Source: RUG191 sp045642225
GTDB lineage: Bacteria; Bacillota; Clostridia; Lachnospirales; Lachnospiraceae
DNA length: 64,000 nucleotides
Reading direction: 5' to 3'
Assembly (NCBI GenBank): GCA_045642225.1
Contig: JAZUIN010000018.1
Coordinates: 34,343 to 98,342, forward strand
The notes under the pieces are model-generated. The model worked only from the letters and a program-made list of their open reading frames with translations, had not been told where the DNA came from and ran no database searches. Of this stretch, positions 43,852 through 52,952 are shown piece by piece. Made by a program: the position numbers and the translations under genes. How positions within the stretch are numbered: the stretch's first letter is position 1; every line of letters starts with the position of its first letter.

Positions 43852-46083
43852 ATGAAATATTGTGATGTCATAGTAGACATTTCCCATGAAAAACTTGATA
43901 AGACATTTCAATATGCAATTCCATCTGATTTGGAAAACGCTATCTATGAAGGGATGCAAGTTATAATTCCTTTCGGTAGAGGTAATCGAGAAATAACAGG
44001 TTACGTTGTAGGATTATCTGACGAACCTAAATTTGATCCAGCAAAAACTAAAGCGATTCTTGGTAAAGCTAAGAACGCAACATCTATTGATAGTCAACTT
44101 ATTGCTCTTGCTGGTTGGATGAAAAGAAATTGTGGTTCGACAATGAACCAAGCTTTGAAAACTGTAATTCCAATCAAGGAGAAGAGTAAACCAATCCAGA
44201 AGAAAATAGTTTGTCTTAACATTTCCATGGAGGAATTAAAAGACGAGTTCGCTACGTTGATGGCGAGAGCGAGACATTCTGTTAGCAAAGAGAGATTGTT
44301 TCTTGCACTTATGGAGAATGAAGAGATTCCGTGGGAAATTCTTACAGGTAAATTAAATATTCCTTCAACAGCAATAAGAGATTTTGAGAAGAATAATATA
44401 GTTCGAATTAGAATAGAAAATACATATAGAAATCCAGTGACTAAGTTCCAAGAGAAAGGTAAACAGCTTGAACTTAATGATGCGCAACATGACGCGTTTC
44501 TTAAGTTTCAATCTGATTATGATAAGGGTAATCTTGGAACTTACTTAGTGTATGGAGTTACTGGTTCTGGTAAGACCTTGTTATATCTTGAAATGATAGA
44601 GCATGTACTTAAGGACAACAAACAAGTTATTGTTCTCATACCAGAGATTGCCTTGACTTATCAGACAGTAATGCGCTTCTATGAACGCTTTGGTGATACA
44701 GTTTCAATCCTTAATTCGAGGATGAGTAAGGCAGAGCGTTTTGACCAGTTTGAACGAGCTAGAAATGGTGATATAAGTATTATCGTAGGACCTCGTTCTG
44801 CTTTATTTACACCATTTCCCAATTTGGGACTAATTGTAATTGATGAGGAGCATGAAGCAAGCTATAAGTCGGAAAATGTTCCGAAATATCATGCAGTACC
44901 AACGGCAATAGCAAGAGCTAGAATTGCAGGTGCAAGTGTAGTGCTAGGCTCTGCGACTCCAAGCTTGGATAGCTTTATGAAGGCAAAGTCAGGGGAATAC
45001 ACTTTACTTTCTTTGCCACAAAGAGCGACAAATCAAAAGCTTCCTAGTGTCGAGATTGTCGATATGAGAAGTGAATTGATGAGTGGTAATAGGTCGATTA
45101 TTAGTAGACGTTTGCATGAGCTTGTAGAAGAGAAATTATCTAAGAAAGAACAAGTGATGTTGTTCATCAATAGAAGAGGAATGCTTAGTAGCATTTCTTG
45201 CAGAAAATGTGGTCATGTAATTAAGTGTCCTCATTGTGACGTGTCGCTTTCATTGCACAGAAATGGTAAAATGGTGTGTCACTATTGTGGGTATGAGATA
45301 GATAAACCAAGCACTTGTCCTAAATGTAATTCCAAAGCTATTGCAGGCTTTAAAATTGGAACAGAGAAGGTTGAAGAATTAGTAGCTGAGGAATTCCCAG
45401 GTGCAAAGGTTCTTCGAATGGACATGGATACGACTAAGGGTAAAGAAGGGCATAGCAAAATTTTAGAGACCTTTGCAAACCAAGAAGCAGACATCTTAGT
45501 TGGAACGCAGATGATTGTTAAGGGACATGATTTTGCGAACGTTACATTAGTTGGAGCGTTAGCGGCAGATATGTCTATAAACATTCCTGATTTTCACAGT
45601 GCTGAAAGAACATTTCAGTTATTGACGCAAGCAGTCGGTAGAGCAGGAAGAGGCGATAAGATGGGCAATGCTATTATTCAGACATATAACCCTGAACACT
45701 ACAGCATTGTAACTTCTGAGTCGCAGAATTATGAAGCATTCTACGAGCAAGAGATAATGTATAGAGATATCATGCAGTACCCGCCAGTATCACATATGCT
45801 GCTTATGTCGATACAATCTGAAGAGGAAAAGGATTGTGTTGGACTTTCAGACGCAGTTGCCAAGGTGATTAAAGACACATTTCCAAAGGCGCGGATGCTC
45901 GGGCCGCAGGAGGCAGGGATATATAAGCTCAAGGATGTGTACCGCAAGTTAATCTATATTAAGGACAAGGATTATGATTTTCTTGTAAATGTTAAGGATA
46001 AGATAGACGAATTTTTGCTCGAGAATAATAAGTATTCGAAGGCGTATGTGTTCTTTGACTTTGACCCGACAAATCCGATGTAG
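43852..46083 (+). CDS. priA: Primosomal replication helicase PriA
   Basis: A 743-residue helicase that reloads DnaB at stalled forks. Seen: Walker A GVTGSGKT (about residue 233), DEEH box (VIDEEHEASY), eight-cysteine zinc region (CRKCGHVIKCPHCD ... CHYCG ... CPKC), and helicase motif VGRAGRG. AAAGGTAAG precedes the ATG. Three copies of the 8-mer ACATTTCC occur in it (43877, 44219, 45877). Confidence 0.96.
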   Translation: MKYCDVIVDISHEKLDKTFQYAIPSDLENAIYEGMQVIIPFGRGNREITGYVVGLSDEPKFDPAKTKAILGKAKNATSIDSQLIALAGWMKRNCGSTMNQALKTVIPIKEKSKPIQKKIVCLNISMEELKDEFATLMARARHSVSKERLFLALMENEEIPWEILTGKLNIPSTAIRDFEKNNIVRIRIENTYRNPVTKFQEKGKQLELNDAQHDAFLKFQSDYDKGNLGTYLVYGVTGSGKTLLYLEMIEHVLKDNKQVIVLIPEIALTYQTVMRFYERFGDTVSILNSRMSKAERFDQFERARNGDISIIVGPRSALFTPFPNLGLIVIDEEHEASYKSENVPKYHAVPTAIARARIAGASVVLGSATPSLDSFMKAKSGEYTLLSLPQRATNQKLPSVEIVDMRSELMSGNRSIISRRLHELVEEKLSKKEQVMLFINRRGMLSSISCRKCGHVIKCPHCDVSLSLHRNGKMVCHYCGYEIDKPSTCPKCNSKAIAGFKIGTEKVEELVAEEFPGAKVLRMDMDTTKGKEGHSKILETFANQEADILVGTQMIVKGHDFANVTLVGALAADMSINIPDFHSAERTFQLLTQAVGRAGRGDKMGNAIIQTYNPEHYSIVTSESQNYEAFYEQEIMYRDIMQYPPVSHMLLMSIQSEEEKDCVGLSDAVAKVIKDTFPKARMLGPQEAGIYKLKDVYRKLIYIKDKDYDFLVNVKDKIDEFLLENNKYSKAYVFFDFDPTNPM

Positions 46084-46168
46084 AGATTAGGGTTAAAGTA
46101 ATTTGGTTAGAGTGATAAAGTAGTTAAAAAGTATAAAATATAAAAAGAAAACTAGGAAGGATAGAAAA

Positions 46169-46654
46169 ATGGCTTTAAGACAGATAAGAATTGAGGGAGA
46201 TGAAATCTTAAATAAGGTATGTAGACCTGTAAAAGAGATTACACCAAGACAGCAAGAATTAATAAACGATATGATTGAAACTATGTACGACGCAGATGGT
46301 GTTGGACTTGCAGCTCCACAGGTTGGCGTACTTAGAAGAATTGCAGTTATAGATGTTGGAGAAGGCCCAATCGTTTTGGTTAATCCAGAAGTTATCGAAA
46401 CAAGCGGTGAGCAGCAAGGTACGGAAGGATGTCTTTCAGTGCCAGGTAAAGCTGGAATGGTAACTCGTCCTAATTTCGTCAAAGTTAAGGCGTTAAATGA
46501 GAAGATGGAAGAGTTCGAGGTTGAAGGCGAGGGCTTACTTGCAAGAGCATTAGTTCATGAGATTGATCACTTAGATGGTCATGTCTACACAGAGTTAGTA
46601 GAGGGTGAACTTTTTGATGTAAAATACGAGGAAGAGTCCGAGGAAAACATATGA
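46169..46654 (+). CDS. def: Peptide deformylase
   Basis: A 161-residue metalloenzyme that removes the N-formyl group from new proteins. All three motifs are present: GVGLAAPQVG, EGCLSVPG and HEIDHLDG (HEIDH at residues 130-134). AGGAAGG precedes the ATG. Its stop overlaps fmt by 4 bases, giving the normal coupling of formylation and deformylation. Confidence 0.97.
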   Translation: MALRQIRIEGDEILNKVCRPVKEITPRQQELINDMIETMYDADGVGLAAPQVGVLRRIAVIDVGEGPIVLVNPEVIETSGEQQGTEGCLSVPGKAGMVTRPNFVKVKALNEKMEEFEVEGEGLLARALVHEIDHLDGHVYTELVEGELFDVKYEEESEENI

Positions 46655-47589
46655 AAGTAATTTTTATGGGCACCCCAGATTTTGCGGTGTATACATGTGA
46701 AGCAATTAAAAAAGCAGGGCATGAAATTATATTGGTTGTAACTCAGCCCGATAAGCCACGAGGAAGAAGTGGAGCGTTGGCTCCTTCTGACGTTAAGAAG
46801 TGGGCACTTGAAAATGATATAGAGGTATTTCAACCAGTTAAGATTCGTGATGAAGAGTCTGTAGAATATTTGAGTAAATATGAAGCAGACATTGCAGTTG
46901 TTGCAGCTTTTGGGCAGATACTTCCAGAGTCGATTCTTAACATGCCACGCTTCGGTTGTATAAATGTTCATGCATCGCTACTTCCTAAGTATCGTGGTGC
47001 AGCTCCTATTCAGTGGTCTATTCTTGATGGAGAAGATAAGACTGGCGTTACAATTATGCAAATGGGCGTAGGCTTAGATGACGGAGATATTCTGCTAACG
47101 AAAGAGCGTGTGTTAGATGGTACAGAGACAGGAGGAAGTTTGTTTTCAGATCTTGCCGTTATCGGTGGTGAAGCCTGCGTTGAAGCAATGAGCTTGATAG
47201 AAGAAGGAAATGTCAATCCTATTAAGCAAGACGAAGAGAAAGCAACTCACGTTGGAATGATTAAGAAGTCTCTTGGAGAAATAGATTTCAATGACTCTGC
47301 CGATAAAATCGAAAGATATGTCAGAGGCTTAAATCCTTGGCCTAGCGCATTTACCAAATTAGGCAATAAGAATCTCAAGATTTGGAAAGCTTCGGTAAGA
47401 GAGGATGAGAAAGCTTATGCAAAATATGAAGTAGGAGAAGTGTGCTTTGTTGATAAGACATCACTTCTTGTTAAGACAGGAGACGGCATATTAAGTCTTG
47501 AAGAGCTTCAGCTTGAAGGCAAAAAGCGAATGAGTATTGACGCATTTTTGTTAGGCAGAAATGTTGAACTTGGAACAAAGCTTGGTTAA
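46651..47589 (+). CDS. fmt: Methionyl-tRNA formyltransferase
   Basis: A 312-residue enzyme formylating initiator Met-tRNA with 10-formyl-THF. The catalytic NVHASLLPKYRGAAPI and GxTIMQMGVGLDDGD motifs are present, and the C-terminal domain ends with LEELQLEGKKRMS. It starts inside the def stop (ATGA overlap). Part of its 3' coding sequence reappears in degenerate form at 47599-47640, just upstream of and including the rsmB start. Confidence 0.96.
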   Translation: MKVIFMGTPDFAVYTCEAIKKAGHEIILVVTQPDKPRGRSGALAPSDVKKWALENDIEVFQPVKIRDEESVEYLSKYEADIAVVAAFGQILPESILNMPRFGCINVHASLLPKYRGAAPIQWSILDGEDKTGVTIMQMGVGLDDGDILLTKERVLDGTETGGSLFSDLAVIGGEACVEAMSLIEEGNVNPIKQDEEKATHVGMIKKSLGEIDFNDSADKIERYVRGLNPWPSAFTKLGNKNLKIWKASVREDEKAYAKYEVGEVCFVDKTSLLVKTGDGILSLEELQLEGKKRMSIDAFLLGRNVELGTKLG

Positions 47590-47598
47590 TATCAAACT

Positions 47599-47640
47599 TT
47601 TAATCTTGATGAGATTCAACTTGAAGGTAAATGAATGAGT
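47599..47640 (+). repeat. Degenerate duplicate of an fmt segment forming the rsmB start region
   Basis: TCTTGATGAGATTCAACTTG and the following GAAGGTAAATGAATGAGT correspond to fmt 47491-47535 with four substitutions and a 3-base deletion over ~40 bases. The fmt methionine of KKRMS aligns with the rsmB initiator ATG (47635). Confidence 0.75.
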
Positions 47641-49131
47641 AATAAATTTGATAATAATGTAAATGCTAGACGTGTTGCATTAGATATACTTGTTGAAGTG
47701 TTTGAGAATAAAGAATTATTTTCAGACGTTCATAGAAGTACGTTAAATAAATATCAATATATTGATAAGAAACAACGCAGTTATATTTCTAAGGTGACAC
47801 GAGGCGTTTTCGAAAGATATATCGAAATTGATACAATAATAAATGCATATTCTAAGACTCCAATTCGTAAGATGAATCCAAGCGTTAGAAATATTTTACG
47901 ACTTGGAGTTTATGAGATTAGATATATGGATTCTATTCCTGAATCTGCTAGCTGTAATGAATGTGTTAAGCTAGTAGGCAAGAAAGCACCATCACATTTG
48001 AAGGGCTTTGTGAACGGCATTTTACGAAGTGTTGTTAGAAATGATAAGGATATCGTATTTAAGAATAAGTGGCAAGAACTGTCGATTCCTGAGTGGATGT
48101 GGCAAATGTTTGTGAAGGATTACGGCGAAGAATCAGCTAAAGCATTTTGTAAGTGTTTTCAAGAAAGTAAGCCTATCTCTATTAGAACAAATTTGAATTT
48201 GTGTACTCCTGAGGGAGTAGTGAAGTGTTTGGAAGAAGATGGCGTTAAAGTCTCAAGTGTAAATATTAAGGGTTTGAATAAAGCTAACACTTTGAATAAA
48301 AGCACTAAAGATGTCGCTGGGAATAAAGATGTCGCTGGGAATAAATCTTCGAATGATACTAATACTTTCGATATAAATGATTACGCTTACTATATAGAAG
48401 ACTATGACTACTTAGAGAAGCTTAAAGCGTTTCAAGATGGTTTGTTCTACGTGCAAGACATAAGTTCTATGATGGTGGCTCAAATTGCTGAGCCTAAAGC
48501 GGGAGATAAAGTACTTGATGTTTGCGCTGCACCTGGTGGCAAGGCATTACATTTTGCAGAACTAATTAAGGTCGCTGAAAAGAATACTATTGGTAGAAGT
48601 ACAAATAATTGTGGTAACGATACTTATAATGATGTCGATAATAAAGGTGCTAATAAAAACGAAACTAACAACGGACACGTAGAAGCACGAGACTTGACAG
48701 ATTACAAGGTGTCTCTAATAGAAGAAAATATTGCAAGAACTGGTTTAGATAATATTACCGCGAAAAAGTGGGATGCAAGAGTTTTCGATGAAAGCTTGAC
48801 AGAGAAAATGGATATTGTAGTATGCGACTTGCCTTGTTCAGGTCTTGGAATTATAGGTAAGAAGCCGGACATTAAGCTTAACATTTCCAAGGAGAACATT
48901 ACAGAACTTGCAACATTGCAAAGAGAAATTCTTACAAATGCTAAGCGCTATGTCAAGTCAGGTGGTAAGATGATTTTCTCTACTTGTACGATTAACAGGC
49001 AAGAGAATGATGAAAATGTAGAATGGTTTTTGTCAGAGAATAAAGAGTTTGAGCTTGTTTATGAGAAACAGTTCTATCCAAGTAAGAAGTATGACGGTTT
49101 CTTTATAGCATTGTTCCAGAGAAGGAATTAA
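47635..49131 (+). CDS. rsmB: 16S rRNA (cytosine-967-C5)-methyltransferase RsmB with Asn-rich insertions
   Basis: A 498-residue m5C methyltransferase. The N-terminal NusB-like domain spans ~1-140, the SAM motif DVCAAPGGKALHF is near residue 297, and the catalytic cysteines are in CDLPCSGLG and FSTCTINRQEN. It is ~50 residues longer than usual because of two low-complexity insertions. One at ~215-247 contains DVAGNK twice (an exact 18-base tandem duplication at 48310-48345). The other, at ~312-352 between SAM motifs I and II, is rich in Asn, Asp and Thr. Both are in positions expected to be surface loops. Confidence 0.94.
   Translation: MSNKFDNNVNARRVALDILVEVFENKELFSDVHRSTLNKYQYIDKKQRSYISKVTRGVFERYIEIDTIINAYSKTPIRKMNPSVRNILRLGVYEIRYMDSIPESASCNECVKLVGKKAPSHLKGFVNGILRSVVRNDKDIVFKNKWQELSIPEWMWQMFVKDYGEESAKAFCKCFQESKPISIRTNLNLCTPEGVVKCLEEDGVKVSSVNIKGLNKANTLNKSTKDVAGNKDVAGNKSSNDTNTFDINDYAYYIEDYDYLEKLKAFQDGLFYVQDISSMMVAQIAEPKAGDKVLDVCAAPGGKALHFAELIKVAEKNTIGRSTNNCGNDTYNDVDNKGANKNETNNGHVEARDLTDYKVSLIEENIARTGLDNITAKKWDARVFDESLTEKMDIVVCDLPCSGLGIIGKKPDIKLNISKENITELATLQREILTNAKRYVKSGGKMIFSTCTINRQENDENVEWFLSENKEFELVYEKQFYPSKKYDGFFIALFQRRN
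48310..48345 (+). repeat. Exact 18-bp tandem duplication within rsmB
   Basis: GATGTCGCTGGGAATAAA occurs twice in a row, encoding DVAGNK DVAGNK in the first insertion of RsmB. Confidence 0.9.
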
Positions 49132-49227
49132 AACCATAATATATTAGTCAATATAAAAGAATTAAAACCATAATAAATTAGTCAATATAAAAGAATTAAA
49201 ATCATATTAAATTAGTTAACATGAAAG
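49126..49227 (+). repeat. Three tandem 34-bp repeats spanning the rsmB stop to the rlmN start
   Basis: Copies at 49126-49159, 49160-49193 and 49194-49227 lie in perfect register. Copies 1 and 2 differ at one position; copy 3 has about six changes. Copy 1 holds the rsmB stop (TAA 49129-49131) and copy 3 the rlmN start (ATG 49221), so the whole intergenic region is made of the repeat. Confidence 0.95.
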
Positions 49228-50300
49228 ATTTAAAATCCTTAAATAAACAAGAGTTAATTGAATATATAGAGGAAATTGGTGAGAAGAAATTCAGAGCAAA
49301 TCAGTTATATGATTGGATGCATATTCGTCACGCAAGAAGCTTAGACGAAATGAATAACATTCCCAAAAATTTAAAGGAAAAATTAAAAGAAGATACATAT
49401 ACAAGCTTAAAGCAAATTGATGTTCAAATATCTAAGGAAGACGGAACAAGAAAGTATTTGTTTCAGCTAGAAGATGGAAATATGGTTGAGACAGTCATGA
49501 TGATTTATAAGCATGGAATTTCGATATGCATTTCTTCTCAAGTGGGATGCAAGATGGGTTGTAGATTCTGTGCGTCAACGATAGACGGCTTTCTTAGAAA
49601 TCTAACTCCTGCAGAAATGCTAGACCAGATATATGCAATTGCGTATGACTTAAAAACAACTAGCACGAACATAACATGCAACGCAGATAAAGCATCTAGT
49701 ACAAGAATTAGTAACGTAGTTGTTATGGGAACGGGAGAGCCGCTTGACAACTATGATAATTTACTCAAGTTTATACATTTATTAACAGATGAAAATGGCC
49801 TTAACATTTCCCAGAGAAATATTACAGTATCAACCTGTGGATTAGTCCCTAGGATATATGATTTGGCTAAGGAAGAATTAGTTATTACGCTTGCGTTGTC
49901 GCTTCATGCTTCGTCACAAGAGAAAAGGCAAGAGCTTATGCCGATTGCAAATACTTATGATATTCATGAAGTCGTTAAGGCGATGCAGGATTATTTTAAT
50001 GCTACGCATAGAAGGATAACTTATGAATATACATTGGTGTCAAATGTGAATGATACTAATGAAGATGCGTTGAGGCTGGCTGAGTTAGTATCGGGTACAC
50101 CTTGTCATGTTAATCTTATTCCTGTGAATCCGATTAAAGAGCGCAGTTACAGCGCTTCTGACACATCAAGAGTAAAATCATTTGTAAAAAAACTTGAAAA
50201 ATGTGGCATAAATGGTACTATTAGAAGGGAAATGGGTCGCGATATTGACGGGGCCTGTGGACAATTAAGAAGAAGACATATGAAGGAAGGTAGCGTATGA
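49221..50300 (+). CDS. rlmN: 23S rRNA (adenine-2503-C2)-methyltransferase RlmN
   Basis: A 359-residue radical SAM methyltransferase acting on A2503 of 23S rRNA and A37 of some tRNAs. The CxxxCxxC cluster motif is CKMGCRFC (about residue 109), and GTGEPLDNYDN is typical. A Ser/Thr/Asn-rich loop (KTTSTNITCNADKASS, about 145-165) is inserted compared with usual homologues. There is no Shine-Dalgarno sequence; the start lies in the AT-rich repeat. Its stop overlaps the PP2C gene by 4 bases. Confidence 0.95.
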   Translation: MKDLKSLNKQELIEYIEEIGEKKFRANQLYDWMHIRHARSLDEMNNIPKNLKEKLKEDTYTSLKQIDVQISKEDGTRKYLFQLEDGNMVETVMMIYKHGISICISSQVGCKMGCRFCASTIDGFLRNLTPAEMLDQIYAIAYDLKTTSTNITCNADKASSTRISNVVVMGTGEPLDNYDNLLKFIHLLTDENGLNISQRNITVSTCGLVPRIYDLAKEELVITLALSLHASSQEKRQELMPIANTYDIHEVVKAMQDYFNATHRRITYEYTLVSNVNDTNEDALRLAELVSGTPCHVNLIPVNPIKERSYSASDTSRVKSFVKKLEKCGINGTIRREMGRDIDGACGQLRRRHMKEGSV

Positions 50301-51025
50301 AATACTATGCATTGACAGATGTAGGTGTTGCTAGAACTGAAAATCAAGACTATGTATTTGCAACAGATAATTCAGTTGGCATTTTGCCTAATCTTTTCCT
50401 CGTTGCTGACGGAATGGGCGGTCACAACGCTGGAGATTACGCATCACGTAAAGCTGTCTCAATTGTATTAAATGAAATAGAACGAAGTAGAGAAAGAAAG
50501 CCAGTTCTTATCTTAGAGAATGCAATCAAGGCTGCAAACGAAGCTTTGTACAACGAATCTAAGATTGACCCTAGCAAGTCAGGTATGGGTACAACATTTG
50601 TAGTATGTACAATTTCTGACAAGAAGATGTATGTGGCAAATGTTGGTGATTCGAGATTATATATTGCAGATGACTCTTCAATGTGTCAGATTACAAGAGA
50701 CCATTCTCTAGTTGAAGAGCTTAGAAGAAGTGGCAAGATGGGAAATTTCGATGCAAAGAATCATCCAAAGCGTAATGCAATAACTCGTGCAGTTGGAGCA
50801 GAGAAGGATGTCAAAATTGACTTCTTCGAAGTATCAACAAATAATTTCGAAAGAGTTTGTATTTGTTCGGATGGTCTTACCAATATGGTTGATGATAATG
50901 AGTTATTTGCTCAATTGTCATACGAAGGTGACCCAGAAGCTAAGGCTAAGACTTTAGTTAGTTTGGCAAATCGTAAAGGTGGATTAGATAATATCTCGGC
51001 AGTTGTAGTTGAGCCGTTTATATAA
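50297..51025 (+). CDS. prpC: PP2C-type Ser/Thr protein phosphatase (PrpC/Stp)
   Basis: A 242-residue metal-dependent phosphatase opposing the adjacent PASTA kinase. Metal-binding aspartates are in VADGMGGHNAGD, VGDSRLYI and GLDNISAVVV. The N-terminal TDVGVARTENQD is typical. Overlaps rlmN by 4 bases and is 12 bases before the kinase start. Confidence 0.95.
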   Translation: MKYYALTDVGVARTENQDYVFATDNSVGILPNLFLVADGMGGHNAGDYASRKAVSIVLNEIERSRERKPVLILENAIKAANEALYNESKIDPSKSGMGTTFVVCTISDKKMYVANVGDSRLYIADDSSMCQITRDHSLVEELRRSGKMGNFDAKNHPKRNAITRAVGAEKDVKIDFFEVSTNNFERVCICSDGLTNMVDDNELFAQLSYEGDPEAKAKTLVSLANRKGGLDNISAVVVEPFI

Positions 51026-51037
51026 AGAGGTGTGTAC

Positions 51038-52939
51038 ATGTTAAATATAGGAAATTTTTTGGCAGATAGATATGAAATCCTAGAGACAATAGGCTCAGGT
51101 GGAATGTCTGATGTATATAGAGCGAAAGACCATGTCTTAGGAAGAGATGTGGCAATTAAGGTGCTTAAGGCAGAGTTCGCAGAGGATATGACTTTTGTTA
51201 CTAAGTTTAGAACAGAAGCTCAGGCGGCTGCAGGATTAGAGCATCCTAATATTGTAAATATTTATGATGTAGGTTCTGAGAATGGAATGTATTACATTGT
51301 TATGGAATACGTAGAAGGAATCACATTAAAGTCTTATATTAAGAAAAAAGGAAATCTTAATTTCAAGGAAGTGCTTTCTATTGCAATTCAAGTGGGTAGA
51401 GGTATTCAAGCTGCTCATGATAAGGGAATTGTACATAGAGACATTAAGCCTCAGAACATTATGATTTCTAAGGAAGGTGCTGTTAAGGTTACAGACTTTG
51501 GTATTGCTAAGGCGGTTAGCTCTAATACTGTAAATGCAGATGTTATGGGTTCTGTCCATTACACATCTCCTGAGCAAGCGAGAAATGGATATGTAACATG
51601 TCAGACAGACATTTATTCTCTTGGTATTGTTATGTATGAAATGGCAACTGGACAAGTGCCATTTGATGGAGATACTACAGTTGCAATTGCAATACAACAT
51701 TTACAATCCGAAATGGTTTCGCCTGCAAAGCTTGTAGATGACCTTCCAATTAGCGTAGAGAGAATTATTCAAAAGAGTACTATGAAGAGTACTGATAGAC
51801 GTTATGCAACAATGGAGGATTTGATTCTCGATCTGAAGAAGGCGTTGGTTAATCCATATGAAGATTTCGTAACTATTACAGATCCAACTAACGAAGTTGA
51901 GACAACTAAGGTTATAACAGCAGATGAGGTTGAACAAATCAAAGCAGCTTCAGGTATTGAGCCTGAAGAAGATGATGACGAAGAGGAAGAAGTAGCTAAA
52001 GAAGGTAAGGTAAATTCTAAGATGGATAAGGCCATTACTATTATGGCTATCGTTGCAGCTGCAGTTATCTTGGGTCTACTAGTGTATTTCGTAGGTAGCT
52101 TCTTTGGACTATGGAAATTCTCAGGTGGTGATTCTGAACAAAGCAGTGAGCAAGTAACAATGGTTGACTTACTTGGAATGACTGAGAAGGAAGCTATTGA
52201 TAAGCTTAAAGAACTCAACTTAAGCTACAAGAAGATTGAAGCTTCTTCTGATAAATATGATGAAGGACAAGTTTGTGCACAATCTGTTAAGAAGGGCGAC
52301 AAGGTTGCTGAGAAGACAACGGTTACTATTACAATTAGTACTGGTAAGGGCGATAAGTCTGTGCCAAATGTTGTTGGTATGACAGAGTCTAATGCTATTT
52401 CCGCTTTGCAATCAGCAGGCTTTAAGTATAATAAGGAATACAAATACGGAGACGATGAGCAAGGTAAGGTTATCTCTCAAAGTCCTAATGGAGGAGCAAC
52501 TGGCAAAGAAGGAGATACTGTTACTATTGTAATAAGTCAAGGTACAGAGAAGGCTAAGGTTCCTAATGTTGTAGGACAAAGCCAAAGCGCAGCTACATCA
52601 ACCTTGCAAGCAGCAGGTCTTAATGTGACAGGTAACAGCACAGAAGAATCTGATTCAGTTCCTAATGGATGCGTTATATCTCAAAGTATCGCAGGCGGCA
52701 AGAGCGTAGATAAGGGAACAGATATTAGCTTAGTAATTAGTAAGGGCGCAAAGCTTTATAAATATAGCTTTACTTGTGATGTTGACGGCAGATATACATT
52801 AGTTGATGCTAATGGAACACAATGTTGTAATGAAGACCACAAAGCTGGAGATGTTGTATCAGTATCTGGTATTAAGACATCAACAGGTACACTTACTACA
52901 CCAAGTGGTTCAAGATCTGTATCATTTCAATCACAATAA
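51038..52939 (+). CDS. prkC: PASTA-domain Ser/Thr protein kinase (PrkC/PknB/Stk type)
   Basis: A 633-residue membrane kinase that senses peptidoglycan fragments. The cytosolic kinase domain has GSGGMSDVY, VHRDIKPQNI and DFGIAK. An acidic linker (~300-325) precedes one transmembrane helix (~333-355). Three PASTA repeats begin at about residues 373, 441 and 507. After them, a ~60-residue extra domain contains three cysteines (FTCDVDGRY ... QCCNEDHKAGD) and strand-like text I cannot assign. ATG 51038 follows AGAGG; a GTG at 51032 is possible. Confidence 0.94.
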   Translation: MLNIGNFLADRYEILETIGSGGMSDVYRAKDHVLGRDVAIKVLKAEFAEDMTFVTKFRTEAQAAAGLEHPNIVNIYDVGSENGMYYIVMEYVEGITLKSYIKKKGNLNFKEVLSIAIQVGRGIQAAHDKGIVHRDIKPQNIMISKEGAVKVTDFGIAKAVSSNTVNADVMGSVHYTSPEQARNGYVTCQTDIYSLGIVMYEMATGQVPFDGDTTVAIAIQHLQSEMVSPAKLVDDLPISVERIIQKSTMKSTDRRYATMEDLILDLKKALVNPYEDFVTITDPTNEVETTKVITADEVEQIKAASGIEPEEDDDEEEEVAKEGKVNSKMDKAITIMAIVAAAVILGLLVYFVGSFFGLWKFSGGDSEQSSEQVTMVDLLGMTEKEAIDKLKELNLSYKKIEASSDKYDEGQVCAQSVKKGDKVAEKTTVTITISTGKGDKSVPNVVGMTESNAISALQSAGFKYNKEYKYGDDEQGKVISQSPNGGATGKEGDTVTIVISQGTEKAKVPNVVGQSQSAATSTLQAAGLNVTGNSTEESDSVPNGCVISQSIAGGKSVDKGTDISLVISKGAKLYKYSFTCDVDGRYTLVDANGTQCCNEDHKAGDVVSVSGIKTSTGTLTTPSGSRSVSFQSQ

Positions 52940-52952
52940 TTTATAGGTATAT

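Noticed and set aside
49126..49227. CRISPR array
   Set aside because: The 34-bp units are directly adjacent with no spacers and include a stop and a start codon. No cas genes are in the window.
52220..52443. Two overlapping minus-strand ORFs within the PASTA region
   Set aside because: Antisense to conserved PASTA repeats, with no ribosome sites or recognisable protein features.
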